A DNA stretch of 64,000 nucleotides. It comes from Phoronis australis (lineage: Eukaryota; Phoronida; Phoronidae). How positions within the stretch are numbered: position 1 is the first letter of the stretch; each line of letters starts with the position of its first letter. Shown piece by piece: positions 1 through 12,692 of the stretch. Under the pieces are notes generated by a model. That model was given only the letters and a program-made list of their open reading frames with translations. It had not been told where the DNA came from and did no database searches. Position numbers and translations under genes: made by a program. The stretch is from positions 398,889 to 462,888 of the forward strand of contig NMRA01000199.1 of NCBI GenBank assembly GCA_002633005.1, given 5' to 3'.

Positions 1-84
1 GGCACAATTCAAGATCCCATTGTGAAATTATTATTTTTCCCTTTCGATCCATAAACGGTCAAAGGTGCCGTGTGACTTGTACTT

Positions 85-215
85 ATTCATTATTACTAGT
101 GATCATTTACTTGCGATAATTTTTACTTGCGATTCATTTTACTAGCAATAATTTTACTAGCGTTCATTTTTACTAGCGATCATTTTTACTTACGATCATT
201 TTTACCAGCGATTTT
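85..215. repeat. Short tandem repeat, about 20-bp unit
   Basis: Five to six diverged units of TTTTACTAGCGATCATT type. Confidence 0.6.
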
Positions 216-358
216 TGCGAAGCGGTGAAGTTTCCCCGTCACGATTAGGGGTGTGGCGGTCAATTTTACGAGTCGGGCGGAGCCAAAAAGAAGCGTGGCG
301 GGCCGCCCAGAAGTTTACACGCTTCATGGCCACAAGTACGTCAGCAGTGTAACCAGTA

Positions 359-910
359 ATTTGCGGCTCAAAAAGAATGGATTAATTCGGTAGTTATCAC
401 CAATATAATTTGCCTTAAGTTATTTCGATTATCACGGAAGCGAAACAATATCAGTGTAACTTACCTCTCATTGTTTCAGCTTGGTGTCGCTTGGCCTGAA
501 GTCAAGTCAGTCACTGGAAGAAACTGATAACGAAACAAAATCTCACGCTTTTGTTTTTATCAATTGAAACGTTAGATTTGCGTACATTGTTACGATTGCC
601 TTACCAATGACATTTCACTGATTACACTGCAACTCTAGAATATTTTCATACCTATTTTTGTTGGAACTCTCCGCAATTCACTCTTTGACGAAATTTTATT
701 TCCTGGAAGGTGTTTTTCAAAGAAAAAGCCCAATTCTTAAAGAGTTTCAGACCATGACATTGTCTCTCAAAAAATGTATTCACTCTTTACTAACCTGGTA
801 CACTCCTCTTTACATGGACGAAATTTCATTTCCTCGAACAAGCGTTTTTCTAAGAAAAAGCCCATTCTCAAAGAGTTTCCACCATGACCTTGGCTCTCAA
901 AAAAATTATT
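359..910. repeat. Dispersed repeat P, copy 1, with internal duplication
   Basis: Matches 36946-37980 in the same orientation: GTTATCACCAATATAATTTG, then GAAACGTTAGATT, then GAACTCTCCGC in order. Within it, about 690-785 and 800-905 are a direct duplication sharing TTTATTTCCT-like and AGAAAAAGCCCA blocks. No convincing protein. Confidence 0.65.
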
Positions 911-1009
911 AATACCTCTTAAGAGATTTAATGGCCTTTAGTATAACTGGTGCTAAGAAACAGGCCAAAAAAAAAATTTTTAAATAATTTTCTGTTCTAC
1001 GTAATGAGT

Positions 1010-1095
1010 TATAAAAGTGTACTGTACTGGAGTCGAGGACCTTCTTCAACACCTTCATGTGATTGGCTAAAATATTGTGAGGAAACAAAATACTA
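1010..1095. repeat. Dispersed repeat Q, uninterrupted copy
   Basis: Reverse complement reads GCCAATCACATGAAGGTGTT, GAAGAAGGTCCTCGACTCC, GTACACTTTTATAACTCA, matching both flanks of the insertion at 19028-19545. Confidence 0.6.
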
Positions 1096-1289
1096 ATATT
1101 AGTCGAAATAACCATTACAACGTTAAGAAATTCTGTCTCTTTCTTCTAAAAGAATGGAATTTCCTTTCCATCGGATGATGCAGAATTATAGAGTTTATAT
1201 TATTTGTGTATATTTTTTCCATTAAAATGCATAAAATTGATCAGAGTGCCTTGAATTTTTCAAGAAAATTTCCGTGCTCTTTTATTTCT

Positions 1290-1496
1290 GGAATTACGAT
1301 TACGAGGTGCTCTATTTTGCTCACGGAAACGAAGAATTCGAAAAGGTGCTCCAGTTTCTACATTCATAGGACACAAGTAACTTGCAAGGTTCTGTCACTG
1401 CTGTAAATAGGAGCTTTTGCATATTTTTCTTATATCTCAAAAGGTGCTTGTGTTTATAATGATGACAAGTGGTGTACATTCAATGCTTCTGTTGTA
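1290..1496. repeat. Degenerate GGTGCTC repeats left of the TA element
   Basis: Scattered units with AGGTGCTC (1301, 1343) and AAAGGTGCTTG (1440) resemble the array at 3637-4040. They continue at 3437 on the other side of the 1497-3414 element, so that element seems to have landed in an old minisatellite. Confidence 0.5.
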
Positions 1497-3414
1497 CAGT
1501 AAAGTGACCTAATTATCGGATGTTTTGGCACATTTTGAATTAATATATTTAATTGAAAATATTACGGATTGTTGTAAATTCTTTGCTGAAATAAAGATTT
1601 ACCTTCACGGAATTGTTCTGTTACTATATCTTGTCACTGAAAGCCACATTTATGTTCCGACTGATCTTCAAAAAACACAACAACCAAACCTTCGGAGAAC
1701 CTAAATATCGGACACCCTGTTTCTCCATACGCTACACCGCGGAAAACTGACTAACCACGTAATGGCCGCGGGCTCCTTGTCGCCAAATTTCAGCTCGAGT
1801 GTTTAGACATATATGCTGCTAGAACCCAGGTCCATTCGCAACAAAATTATCCATGAAATGAAATCTGATGACGGCGCCAAGCCGTTTTGATGAATTAGTG
1901 CAGATGACTAAAGCACGTGCAAACTCGCTGCAGTTTTTAGTATCACTTAGGCTTCTTGATATGACACCCGCACGTGCGTGGTCGGGGTTTGACTTGAGTT
2001 TAAAAACAAACGAAAAAATGGAACAGTGACATATTGTCAGTTCAGTGAGATGGTTTCATTGTGGAAAAAGATTTTATTTTCAACTTTTATAACCGATTTA
2101 TGCGATCGTCCATTTTAGGCCGACTTGGGGGTCTAAATTGCACCCTCTCTCGGTGAAATCAAAACGAGGCAACGCTGTAAAAAAACGAGACGGTGCCGGA
2201 CATTGAATGCATTACAACGGAACAAAAATTGGTGTCATTTAATTCTCAGATTATGCTTCAAGTAAGATTCTATGAAATGTCCGATATTTAGGTTCCGTCC
2301 GATAATTAGGTACACTATGTGTATGTTCCGACTGATCTTTAAAAAACACAACTAGCAAACCTTCAGAGAACCTAAATATCGGACACCATGTTTCCCCATA
2401 TGCCACCCCGTGGAAAACTGATTAACCACGTAATGGCCGCGGGCACCTTGTAGCCAAATTTCAGCTCAAGTGTTTTGACATATATGCTGCTAGAACACAG
2501 GTCCATTCGCAACAAAATCATCCATAAAATGAAATCTGATGACGGCGCCAAGTCGTTTCTATGAATTAGTGCAGATGACTAAAGCACGTGCAAACTCACT
2601 GCAGTTGGCTTCATGATATGACACCTTCACGTGCGCGGTCGGGGTTTGACTTCAGTTTAAAAACAAATGAAAAAATGGAACACAAATTTTTGTTCCGCTG
2701 TAACGCATTCAATGTTCGGCACCGTGTCGTTTTTTTCTAGCGTTGCCTCGTTTTGATTTTACCGAGAGAGGGTGCAATTTAGACCCCCAAGTCGGCCTAA
2801 AATGGATGATCGCATAAATCGGTTATAAAAGTTGAAAACAAAATCTTTATCCACAATGAAATCATCTAATTGAACTAACAATATGGAACTGTTCCATTTT
2901 TTCATTTGGTTTTAAACTCAAGTCAAAACCCGGCCGCGCATGTGCGTGTGTTATATTAAGAAGGCAAAGAGATACCTAAAACTTCAATGAGATTGCGCGC
3001 GCTTTAGTCGTCTGCACTGATTCATCGAAACGACTTGGTGCTGTCATCAGACTTCATGTTGTGGATAAATTTTGTTGCAAATGGAGCTGTGTTTTAGCAG
3101 CATATGTCAAAACACTCGAGCTGAAATTTGACTACAAGGTGCCCTCGGCCATTACTTGGTTAGTTAGTTTTCCGCAGTGTGGCGTATGGGGAAACATGCT
3201 GTCCGATATTTAAGTTCTCCGAAGGTTTGCTAGTTGTGTTTTTTAAAGATCAGTCGGAACATAATTGTGGCTTTCGGTGACAAGATATAGTAACACAACA
3301 ATTCTATAAAGGAAAGCCTTTGTTTCAGCAAAGAATTTACAACAATCCGTAGTATTTTCAATTAAATTTAATGCAAAATATGCCAAAACGTCCGATAATT
3401 AGGTCACTTGACTG
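1497..3414. mobile_element. Inverted-repeat DNA element with TA target duplication (pogo/Tc1-mariner-like, non-autonomous)
   Basis: The left end CAGTAAAGTGACCTAATTAT (1497) and right end ATAATTAGGTCACTTGACTG (to 3414) are inverted repeats flanked by TA on both sides (1495-1496, 3415-3416). The arms extend several hundred bases inward. Inside, a segment of about 370 bp (from TTCCGACTGATCTT) occurs twice in direct orientation (1651-2040 and 2322-2690) and once inverted (about 2690-3260), so the element is a composite palindrome. No transposase frame is present. Ends CAGT...ACTG and TA duplication suit the Tc1/mariner group, pogo/Tigger branch. Confidence 0.8.
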
Positions 3415-3560
3415 TAACTATTGTTGTACAACACACAAAGGTGCTCGCATTTAAACATTGTCATAGCACATGCACCTCTAATCTGCTGCGCGACGATGTA
3501 CTATAGGGTTGATCATGTACTGCATCTGACTAACTAAAGGTGTAGTGGTCATAGCTAAAA

Positions 3561-3632
3561 CATGGGTAGCGCAATCAGGCATAAGGGGCTGGGGCTATAG
3601 CCCCAAAGTTTTTCAGTGCTGCGCCGCCTATG
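3561..3632. repeat. Nested-palindrome short element, copy 1
   Basis: CATGGGTAGCGC ... GCGCCGCCTATG termini are imperfect inverted repeats; inside, GGGGCTATAGCCCC is a perfect palindrome, followed by TTTTTCAGTGCTGCG. The minisatellite starts within a few bases of its right end. Confidence 0.7.
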
Positions 3633-3636
3633 TAAA

Positions 3637-4040
3637 GGTGCTCCCATTTTATATTCTCGTAGCATAAGGCACTCAGGCTCCCAATTTGACACTCTCGTGA
3701 CAAAAGGTGCTCCCATTTTGATATTCTCATGACGTAAGGTGCTCCAATTTTGACATTGTTATGACATAAGGTGCTCCCATTCTGACATTCTCATGACATC
3801 AGGTGCTCCCATTTTGACATTCTCGTGGCATTTAAGTGCTCCTATTTTGATATTCTCATGGCGTAAGGTGCTCCCATTCTGACATTCTCATGACATAAGG
3901 TGCTCCCGTTTTGACATTCTCATGGCATGAGGTGCCCCCATTTCGATATTTTCGTGACATGAGGTGTTCCCATTTTGACCTTCTCATGACATAAGGTGGT
4001 CCTGTTTTGACATTCTCATGGCTTAAGTTGCTCACAAAAT
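3637..4040. repeat. Minisatellite, about 33-bp unit, GGTGCTCCCAT core
   Basis: About 12 diverged units of roughly 32-34 bp, pattern ATAAGGTGCTCCCATT + TTGACATTCTCATGAC. Units differ by substitutions and small indels. Open frames through it are by-products of a unit length near a multiple of three. Confidence 0.85.
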
Positions 4041-4829
4041 CAGGTAGCTTTGAAAGCATGTTTCTGATAAAAATGTGCAGCGTGCAGCTGTTTGAGAATT
4101 GTTTAAAATTATTGTCGTCGTATCTTTTAATGGTTCTTCTCAATTTCAGATTCAACTTCATCATGGTTGGGGAGTTTACGACAGACTTTTGAAAGTATCT
4201 GGTGAAACTGAGGAATAATGATATCCATAAAAAGGCAGCAAAAGGAGTGTGTCAGAGACAGGTATAACTATGAACATAATTCAAAGTGCTATAGACCCTA
4301 TTCACGCAGACAGGAGGCGCGTTCCAAAACGAGGCTCGCTACGATAGCTCTGGTGGCTTATCCGCGTAGTTGTACTCTGCGTTGCTCGAACAGCTAGAAA
4401 AAATACGGACACTCTGTTTTACAATCCCTAAAGACGTTGGGATTCGGAAGCGTTGGGTCCTTGCCATACACCGCGACGAAGGAAAATATGTCCGTGTAAA
4501 ATTTATTACTGTTTTCGAATCATAATTTGTCACGTCTCGGACTGGATGCCGCCTTAGCAACGAGGACCGGAGAATCTTCGGCCAACCAGGCTGTGTTTTC
4601 ATGACTGTGGGTTGAGGCGCGATGCATTTTTCTTTACAAAAAGGACAGGGCCCTCAATCCCTCAATTTTGGGGCCAAATATCAGTCCTATTCCCCTCTCA
4701 AATATGTTGAAAAATCACGTGAAATTCCCGGCCACGAGGCCTAAAAATCCCCTTTGTGATTGAAAATTTCTCTCCAACGGTTCAAATCACCTGTGACCAT
4801 AGAGGTGACAATTTTAAAAAGTACAAAAT

Positions 4830-5139
4830 CATAGGCGGATTTAGGGGGGGGCAGGGGCCCGTCCCCCCCTTGACTGCCGCAAGCAAAATAAACCAGCAAA
4901 ACGTGAAGCGGGAGGAAACTTGAAGTGCTGAGTTCGAGCTAGGACTGGTAGCGGACGAGGGGGGAAAACACGTCCGTTTTATTTTTTTTTAGTCCAACGA
5001 CAGATTCCTGAGCAGAAGGTATACATCCTCGGCGCCCGCAACTTCCGGGCCGCCTGCGTGCATACAATCGCGCTTTGTCCGCTTCTCCGATGATGTCGCC
5101 CCCCCACTAGGCCTATATGGTATCCTAGATCAGCCACTG
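4830..5139. mobile_element. Short hAT-like inverted-repeat element
   Basis: Left end CATAGGCGGATTTAGGGGGG and right end TCCTAGATCAGCCACTG are the same termini as the 33842 and 46085 copies. After the left end the G-run, C-run and TTGACTGCCGCAAGCAAAAT match the 33842 copy. No coding content. Confidence 0.6.
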
Positions 5140-5339
5140 AAAATGCTACTTGAGACAGAGCTATGAGAGCTTGCAACAGGGCGGGGTGCTATTGATGGTG
5201 ATCGGGAGGTCAGTAGAGTTTTCACCGTTGACCCATCACTCGGGGAACGTTCCCCTCTCAGAAGGCCGCACACACAGTGAGGCACCTTTCTCCTCGGATA
5301 TGAACGAAGCCTTTGGAGAAACATGATAACTATGCTTGT

Positions 5340-5503
5340 TCCAGGGGGGATCAAGGACTTTGAGTTGGGGTGGGGGGGCAAGGCAGAGTATTAGCCCGGA
5401 TTTTGCCCGTCAGAAATTCGTGATCCTGAACTGCCAAATGGAATCTTGGAGAATTTTAGGGGGGCTAGGGCATAGCCCCTTGGCTCCCCTCTAAATCCGC
5501 CAC
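5340..5503. repeat. Fragment of the same GGCGGAT-ended family
   Basis: Ends CCCCTCTAAATCCGCCACTG at 5503, with GGGGCTAGGGCATAGCCCC just before. Only this end is clear; the left end is eroded. Confidence 0.4.
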
Positions 5504-7479
5504 TGTGTTCTGTCCAGTTAACTGAAATTGAGCTCTAAAACGAGGTTATGCTTTAGTTGGACGAAAGAATTAGGTGTTTTAATTTTAAAATTAAACTTGG
5601 TCGAGATTGATATTTGAAAAACATAACACATGAAGTGACGTAATTATTAAAACCAAGAAAGCAGAATTGATGGTCATATAATTTTTATTTTCAATTGCGA
5701 GCCTAGTTTTTTTATCGTAATCAAAATATATATTTAATAACATCAAGTATTATTTCAGATCAATGACAAATCAACTGTTAGTCCTGGTAGTGCCTACCTC
5801 ACCGGGACCTAGGCTGTGCTTGAAGCTAATAGGCCTACTCTTGATCAACAAATTAAACCAGATGAGACTGATTGCACATGACAGCAAAATGCTATGAGCC
5901 ACCACTGTCGAATATATCTTCCACTCGTCAACAATACGACCAGTTGACCTGGTTCGTTTAGAAAGCATTTTTATCAAGAATTTATTAGAAGAAACGTAAC
6001 CCTGCATTCAGCATGGTACCTAATCCGTAACACAACGATCACCGCAATTTGGTCATGTTTACTTTTCATGTTTCGAACCTAGTTTTCCCGAAAAAACCTA
6101 TATCCTTTCGTCAGACAACTCTTTGGTGCATTGACTTGTTCTTTAACTGTATTTTTCTACGTCTCCGTGGTTAGTTATTGACACATTTTTTAAGATTTAA
6201 TATTCAGGTTGGACTCCAAAGACCGGCCATTTAACTCACGCAATGTAAATTTCCACTTTGTTTATCACAGTGAGCCTCGCTTTGGATTTTAATGTCCGCG
6301 GCGTGAATAGAGTCTATTGCATTCACTTGTGACAATGGCCAAGGATAAATGACAACACGTGTCATATATGTAAAGCAAACATATCTTGAAAGGGGCTCTT
6401 GTTTCATGCAGCTAATGAGTAAGGCGAAAATATCTCAACCCTGCATGGGTTTTTAATTCTTCAGGGAGCAAATGACATGAAATGACTTTGATTTGGCGTT
6501 TTCAGATCCAGTTTTGTCTCTCTTTCTTAGTCATAGATGCCTATCTGATTCAATTGATATTTTTGTGATCTCCTGAAATACAGAACATNACTATTCGGAA
6601 TGGTAAAAAATTCTAAAAAATTTTACTTTTTCTTGAGGCAAGAGTTGGGCAGTGTTACAGTGTTGAAACCATTGAGCAATGGCAGACACATTGTGGCTCA
6701 CTTTCATCCATCAAAGTGACCAGGTGAGAGGTTTTATAATCAGCTTTACCAAAATCCTTGGGTATACGTAAACAATCACACCAATCTTTTATATCCTTAC
6801 TTTCAACTGATATGATTGCCAAGTCACACTTCTAAATTCGTTAAGATGATGAAATCTCATTTTCCTATTGTCAAGTTATCAAGATTGGCATCAGCTATAT
6901 GTTTATTAATTGTTGGCTTTCACCTGCCAAGAAGACTTCGCCTTCTTTCATGTTAAAACTATTTTCTTTTCAAGTCTTGCCCAGTCTTTACATTAAAAAA
7001 ATTTGCCAATCGTCTTCAAAAATATAAAATTTAACTCAATTCCCTGTTGCCATAGAAAAATGAGAATGTTTACGTAATCCATTAGTATGGCATGCTGCTG
7101 ACGGTTTTATATTCTTTGGTTTTGTTGAGTTAAGTTGCTGCCATTATCATTCTGTGTTGGTCTTACGTCAGTCAACATTGCTTTGCGAGTTTTCCATTTT
7201 GGTAATTGCATGTTTAAATTGTTCATGAAAAGGGGGATTGAGGTGTAATTTAATACAGTTTCGTGAATTTTATTTCAGGAATATGTTGTGTACTTCAAAG
7301 AATGCTGCCCTTGGGTTCACCTATTTTCCTGTTTACCTTTATGAGGAAAAGAAATGACAGTAAGGAAACATTGACTTAACTTGACTTATCTAATACTATA
7401 CCCAAATCTTACTTTTAATTGTGATTGCGTATTTTTAATCAAATACAGTGCAAGCTTGTTGAGCTGTATTTTTGGTTTT
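5504..7479. other. No gene seen
   Basis: AT-rich, no exon with protein character on either strand, no clear repeat unit. One N at 6589. Confidence 0.5.
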
Positions 7480-8430
7480 TGTGTTTCCACACATTTTCAT
7501 GTGGGTACATTTTGCCATCATCTCTGTCTGGACATCGAGCGTCCACAGCTGTATCTCCCAAACTCTTCACAAGATCTTGATGAGATTTGGCAGGTGTGTT
7601 CCTATGAAGCGGGCGACAAATGGCGTCAATATTTGGACTGATCTGACTACAGCTATGCCTCCCCTTATAACAGTTTTAGTTATTCACGATTGCCTCTCTA
7701 TCTTCGTCATTCTTGGATGGAGTTTCATGGAATTTAGCATATAGGCTTTTATTATGAAAATGACAACGCCTTTACATTTTAGGAAATTTTTGATGATTCT
7801 GCAAAACCTAGTGGATGTTCTTTCAGTTCTGGAGCTTGTTTTTTGGTGTCTGCCTTTCTATATACTAAACCGCTCGAAAGATGATGGAATTTGCAGTTGT
7901 GTTTCCGATGAGGAGACAGTAGTTGATGTTTATTTTCAGGCATGCTTGACTACTCTGTCACCTCTTAGTGGAGATTTTGTTTCATTGTTCATCCACGGTT
8001 GTATCTCCTTACACAACAGATGTGTTTCTATGGAGTTGGCAACAGATGACAATTTTCAGCCCAATCTGACCATTGGTGTGCCTCTAGTGGCAATTTTACT
8101 TTTATATGTTTTCCTGTGTGTTTTTGGAAGTCATTGGAGGATTTTCATGAAACTTGGTAAATAGGTTTCTATGAAGGTGATGACAATGCCTTTCCATTTC
8201 TGCACAGGTTTGTGATATTGTGTGCCTTCTAGTGGGGATTTTTAGCAGTTTGGAAGTCCAATTTCGGCATCTGTTTTTTTATCTGTTAAACTACTTGGAG
8301 GATCATTGTAAAAATTGGCAAGTATGTTTCTGATGAGAAGACCACTTCATACATTGGTATTCCGATATGTTCCACTAGTTTGGTGCCCCCAAGTGGTGTT
8401 TTTCTTTCCGCAGTTGAGTTCCCCATATTT
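7480..8430. repeat. Dispersed repeat with CTCTAGTGG motifs
   Basis: Diverged, tandem-like units of 200-300 bp with TGCCTCTAGTGGCAATTTT, TTCATGAAACTTGGTAAATA and AAATAGGTTTCTATGA. Related in style to the 22005-23200 family. The open frames here (e.g. 7754-8164) have no protein-like character. Confidence 0.5.
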
Positions 8431-8714
8431 TAGGCTGGGTGCGCGCATGTTTGGTTTAACAATTTGTAATTGATACTTTTGTTCAACTATAATTGAAACT
8501 CGAACTATAATAACCGAATATTGAGTAAAGTAAAAATTAAAAGAGGGTAATTTTTATTTGAAATACTAATTTATCTCTGTAGCCTACAGCACAATTTATT
8601 TTTTGGCCAAAATGTAAGTAAATTTCTCCACCAAAAGTAGCATGAATGTCATGTGGGTGGGTTTAGTCTTCTTCCTAACACAAGGCACTGCTTCATGGAG
8701 CAACAGGTCTAGCG

Positions 8715-9260
8715 CGAGCACATTACACTCGAGGGTGTCTTTTAAGGCGAACACCTTACTGTACTGAGTCTCATTACGGGAGCACCTTACACTCCTGAGG
8801 GTTAGTTAACGCGAACACCATTCTGCACTAAGTGTCATAACGGGAGCACCATGAGGTTTTTTTAGCGCGAGCACCTTACCTCCCCAGGTCAAATAGTGCG
8901 AGCAATTTCCACACTGGATGTGTTTTAGGCGAGCACCTTACTGTACTGAGTGTCACTCTGAGGGTTATGTAACAAGAACACCATACTGTACTGAGTGTCA
9001 TAACGGGAGCACCTTACACTCTGGGGTAGTTTTAACACGAGCACCTTACCGCACCAGGTCTCATAGCGCGAGCACCTTCTCTGGGTTTCCTTTTAAGCGA
9101 GCACCTTACTGTAGTGAGTCTCGTTACGAGAGCATCTTAGACTCTGAGAGTATTTTAACGCGAGCACCTTATCGCACCAGGTCTGGAAACACGAGCACCA
9201 TACACTCTGAGGGTTAGTTAACGCGAACACCATACTGTAGTGAGCGTCATAACGGGAGTA
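8715..9260. repeat. Minisatellite, 30-35-bp unit, GCGAGCACCTTAC core
   Basis: About 16 diverged units alternating GCGAGCACCTTAC + TGTACTGAGTCTC and GGGAGCACC variants. The core GAGCACC is the reverse complement of the GGTGCTC core at 3637-4040, so the two arrays may share origin in opposite orientation. Confidence 0.8.
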
Positions 9261-9268
9261 CTCTACGC

Positions 9269-9329
9269 CATGGGCGGCGCACCATAGGGGCTGGGGACCC
9301 ACCTTTTTCAGTGTGCTGCGCTGCCTACG
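9269..9329. repeat. Nested-palindrome short element, copy 2
   Basis: Begins CATGGGCGGCGCACCATAGG and ends TGCTGCGCTGCCTA; the inner palindrome is partly lost. It directly follows the GAGCACC minisatellite. Confidence 0.65.
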
Positions 9330-10523
9330 GTCTATGGTTGAGCCTTTTTTCCATATCTGAACGCAAACACACATTTGCATGGAAGCAAATAGGCGGTCAG
9401 TCTGAATGGAAAAGATAGAACGCTACACAATATCCCACGTATTTTGAAATTAGTATGTATAGAGCCATGGTGTTGGTAATACCAATGAACTTTTATTTAA
9501 AACAATAACTCATAGTGACTAACACGGCAAAAAGCGTTCATGAACCAAGACTTTGCCCACTCGTTTTCCCAGGCAAGAATGACATTCATAGACTTATTGA
9601 TAATCGTTTTAATCAAGCGCACGTCACGAATGTAAAGTTGTTTCGGCAATACCTAAACAAGTACAGACCTTCTCACTGTAATCCACTGTATCTGCAATGT
9701 GCATATCAATTAATACTATTTTGTACAATGGTGCTTTTAAGGCACAAAGACATAAAACCCTTTGTACATGGAAACAAAGAAATGTATCATTAAAGTTTTT
9801 CATATTTGCATACGAGATAACCTGCAGGTAGACTGCACTGACACAAGATAAGTAATATATATGACAGAAAAATGACCTTTATTAATGACCAAAAAACTTA
9901 AAATATACAACATACAATGAAATAACTAAGCAAGACGGCAAAATACCATCATCTAATGATAAAAACAGGCTCGACTAATGGATATCCATATTATACAACA
10001 ATGAATGTATAAAGTAAGAAAAACAGAAATACTATGTACTAACTTGGAGAAGCAACAAAAAGAAATACGATACAATACATCGGATACTACAAAATGCAAT
10101 GTGGTAAACACCCTAGTAAAGTTTAACACAGTACCATGTGACATGACATTAAGTTTCATGAACATGCATGGGGCATCAAGAAATGCAAATAGATCGTGAT
10201 CAAAGAGGGAAGAACATCATGGAAAGTTTATGTAAGTACAATACATTATAATTAGACTGCAATGTCATCAGCAAGAACCGAAGTTAAATGGGATGAAAAG
10301 TGGATAAAATAAATTAACCTCCTGGTACTCGCAGAAATGTTTTTATTAGAGATATGGTCAAAGAACAACTGCAAAAACAAGTTTGTTCACCAGAAAGGAA
10401 AATTGTGTTTTCCTCACAGTCAGAAAGTCAGCCATTGATTAGCTCAATATTATATAACAATGTAGATAAATGTGGGGTAGAAAAATGTTATCTATTAATA
10501 TAAACCACTTGAAGTAACTGCAA

Positions 10524-10524
<1 letters not shown>
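9330..10524. other. No gene seen
   Basis: Short chance frames only (e.g. 9515-9793), AT-rich, no splice-bounded exons recognised. Confidence 0.5.
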
Positions 10525-10592
<68 letters not shown>

Positions 10593-10626
10593 CGTGTGTG
10601 ACCGCGTTTGTGTGTGTGTGTGTGTG
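10525..10626. repeat. (TG)n microsatellite
   Basis: About 100 bp of TG dinucleotides with a short interruption ACGCGTGTGTGACCGCG near 10590. Confidence 0.97.
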
Positions 10627-11766
10627 CCAACTACTTTACAACACAATTAGCAAACACATATGGAACAATTTCACACGTTAGTTTTCACCACACATAGTCA
10701 TAACAAGAGTGCATTTTTTCATATTGTTCTTGGAATGCTAAAGCACTGTAATCTAACACTAGTCCAGGGCTGCTTATTGGGATCATGGAAGTCTGGCAGA
10801 ACCATGAAAACCGACAGGCTATTCCGTCTTGATGAACTTTGAAGTCACACCTGGAATACAAAAAAGCTACAACACCTTTGCGGAGAGTAGACTGAAAGAA
10901 GAAACACTTTATGGTTTATGCTCCATATTGACTATACGAAACGTCAAGAAACATTCTCGAGACCATGATTGGCGAATAAAATGACATGCTGTGACAAGTC
11001 AACTTATATAGAGCTTAGTCTCAACCAACAACCAACCATCACTGAATTCTTAAGTACATATCTTCACTAAGTAAGTAATTTGTCTAAATGAAAGGCAGGT
11101 TCATACAATTTAAACAACTAAAACCAATGAAATAAATGTCAGAATGAAGATAAGAAAATAATGATATCATAATATATAATCTTATATCTATAACAGCACA
11201 ATTATATAAATTAAAAATACTTTCCTTCCATACAAGATTAAACATAAACCATTTCAAGAAGTCTGAAACTAGCCAAACTTTGAAGATGTGTAACAAATGT
11301 CTTCAAATGAATTCTTGATTATTTTAAGAAATTTTAAAATACCAAATTCATACTTTATTGTAAAAATATGAGAACAAAGTGGTACAAACTGTTTATACAT
11401 TAACAGAAATACATTTTTACCTTAGTAATCAATCACTTCGCTCCTTAGAGACATCAAGCTTGATGCCCTCACAGATAGGAATCACGTGACATCTTTCAAT
11501 CTTCTTGTTAATCATTAATACGTCCATTACACCTACATAAAAAGTGAAGTGAATAAATAGCATCTGAAACTTAATGATTACAAGCTATAACTAAAACACA
11601 TGGTAATGGCATTTCACCTCCTTTCAATCAATTTTTGAACTTATAAGCTGAAAACAAGTTACATATATTCAAAATATCGGCAAAATACATTTAAGAAAAA
11701 TGAGTTGAATCTAACAATTAAAAAGGCAGAATCTCAAGCTCAATACAAATAAGTCAGAAATGTGGG
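10627..11766. other. No gene seen
   Basis: AT-rich sequence up to the Academ-like element; nothing recognised. Confidence 0.5.
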
Positions 11767-12082
11767 ATTTAGTCCAGTCATTCTACGGATAACCCGGAAA
11801 ATTGCAACAGAAGGTTTTATGGCATAAATCGTATCCTTTCACACCCCTTAGTGGGAAAAAAAGTCTACCGGAATCGGAGTGGCGGAAGTTGTTTTTTCAA
11901 GATGGCGGACAAAATGGCCGCCAGATTTTCTGATGCTCACTATAACTCAAGAGTGGAATGTGATAGAGTAAAAATTCAAAACGGTTTACCTATGTTTTGT
12001 GGGTCAACAAATCCATTTTCCAAGATGGCCGCCAAATCTACTTGAGTCGCACAACTTCGCACGAACAGATTAGTGTGTCTTC

Positions 12083-12370
12083 TTGCTTCAAACGTCGCAT
12101 CATAGGTTTTCTGGGTCGACTAATCCATTGAGACTTATTGCATTTGCCACTAATGGTTACTTCCACCATTTCCCAGATGTGGTGACATCATCAGCCATTC
12201 TCCAAGATGGCCTCCAAAACTATTTCGAATTGCACAACTTTGCACAAACAGAAGAGCGTCCTCTGCTTCAAACATTGTATCATAGGTTTTCTGGGTCGAC
12301 TAATCCATTTAGACTCATTGCGTTTGGCTCTAATGATTACTTCCACCATTTTCTAAGATGGCCACCACAT
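12083..12370. repeat. Subterminal tandem repeat of the Academ-like element
   Basis: Two diverged copies of about 180 bp share CATAGGTTTTCTGGGTCGAC, then a TAATCCAT block and CTTCCACCATTT; a shorter third relative (GTGGGTCAAC AAATCCATTTTCCAAGATGGC) lies at about 11998. Subterminal repeats often serve as transposase binding sites; that role is inferred. Confidence 0.6.
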
Positions 12371-12692
12371 CGTTGCTTCGTGTAGAAACTTCAGATTCCA
12401 GAGACACGCCATATCCTGAGTTTTTTGGTTAGTACGTCCATTACAATAATTTTTGTCTGGCTCTTGATGATTATGACTACCATTTTCAAGATGGTTTAAC
12501 GAATATCTTATTTAGGTAAAAAGCATCATGTTTGCGTGGACTGAAGGATCATTCTTCTCCTGAAAAAATGTGCTGAATTGAAAATAACTCCCTGCAATAA
12601 ATTTAGTGATCTACTATCCACACTGTCTGTGTCACTTCCAGTTAGTTGTAAATGCTAGTGAATCTATACACAATTAACCAGTATTTACTCAA

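Noticed and set aside
7754-8164. 136-codon plus-strand protein
   Set aside because: Sits in a dispersed repeat with CTCTAGTGG motifs; hydrophobic and unlike a structured protein, neighbouring units are not open.
3637-9260. CRISPR arrays at 3637-4040 and 8715-9260
   Set aside because: Units are contiguous diverged tandem repeats without unique spacers, in an animal genome.
8918-9380. Repetitive proteins on either strand (8918-9217, 9093-9380)
   Set aside because: Frames arise from the minisatellite unit; no start context or conservation.
10439-10630. His/Thr-repeat protein on the minus strand
   Set aside because: Translation of the TG microsatellite.
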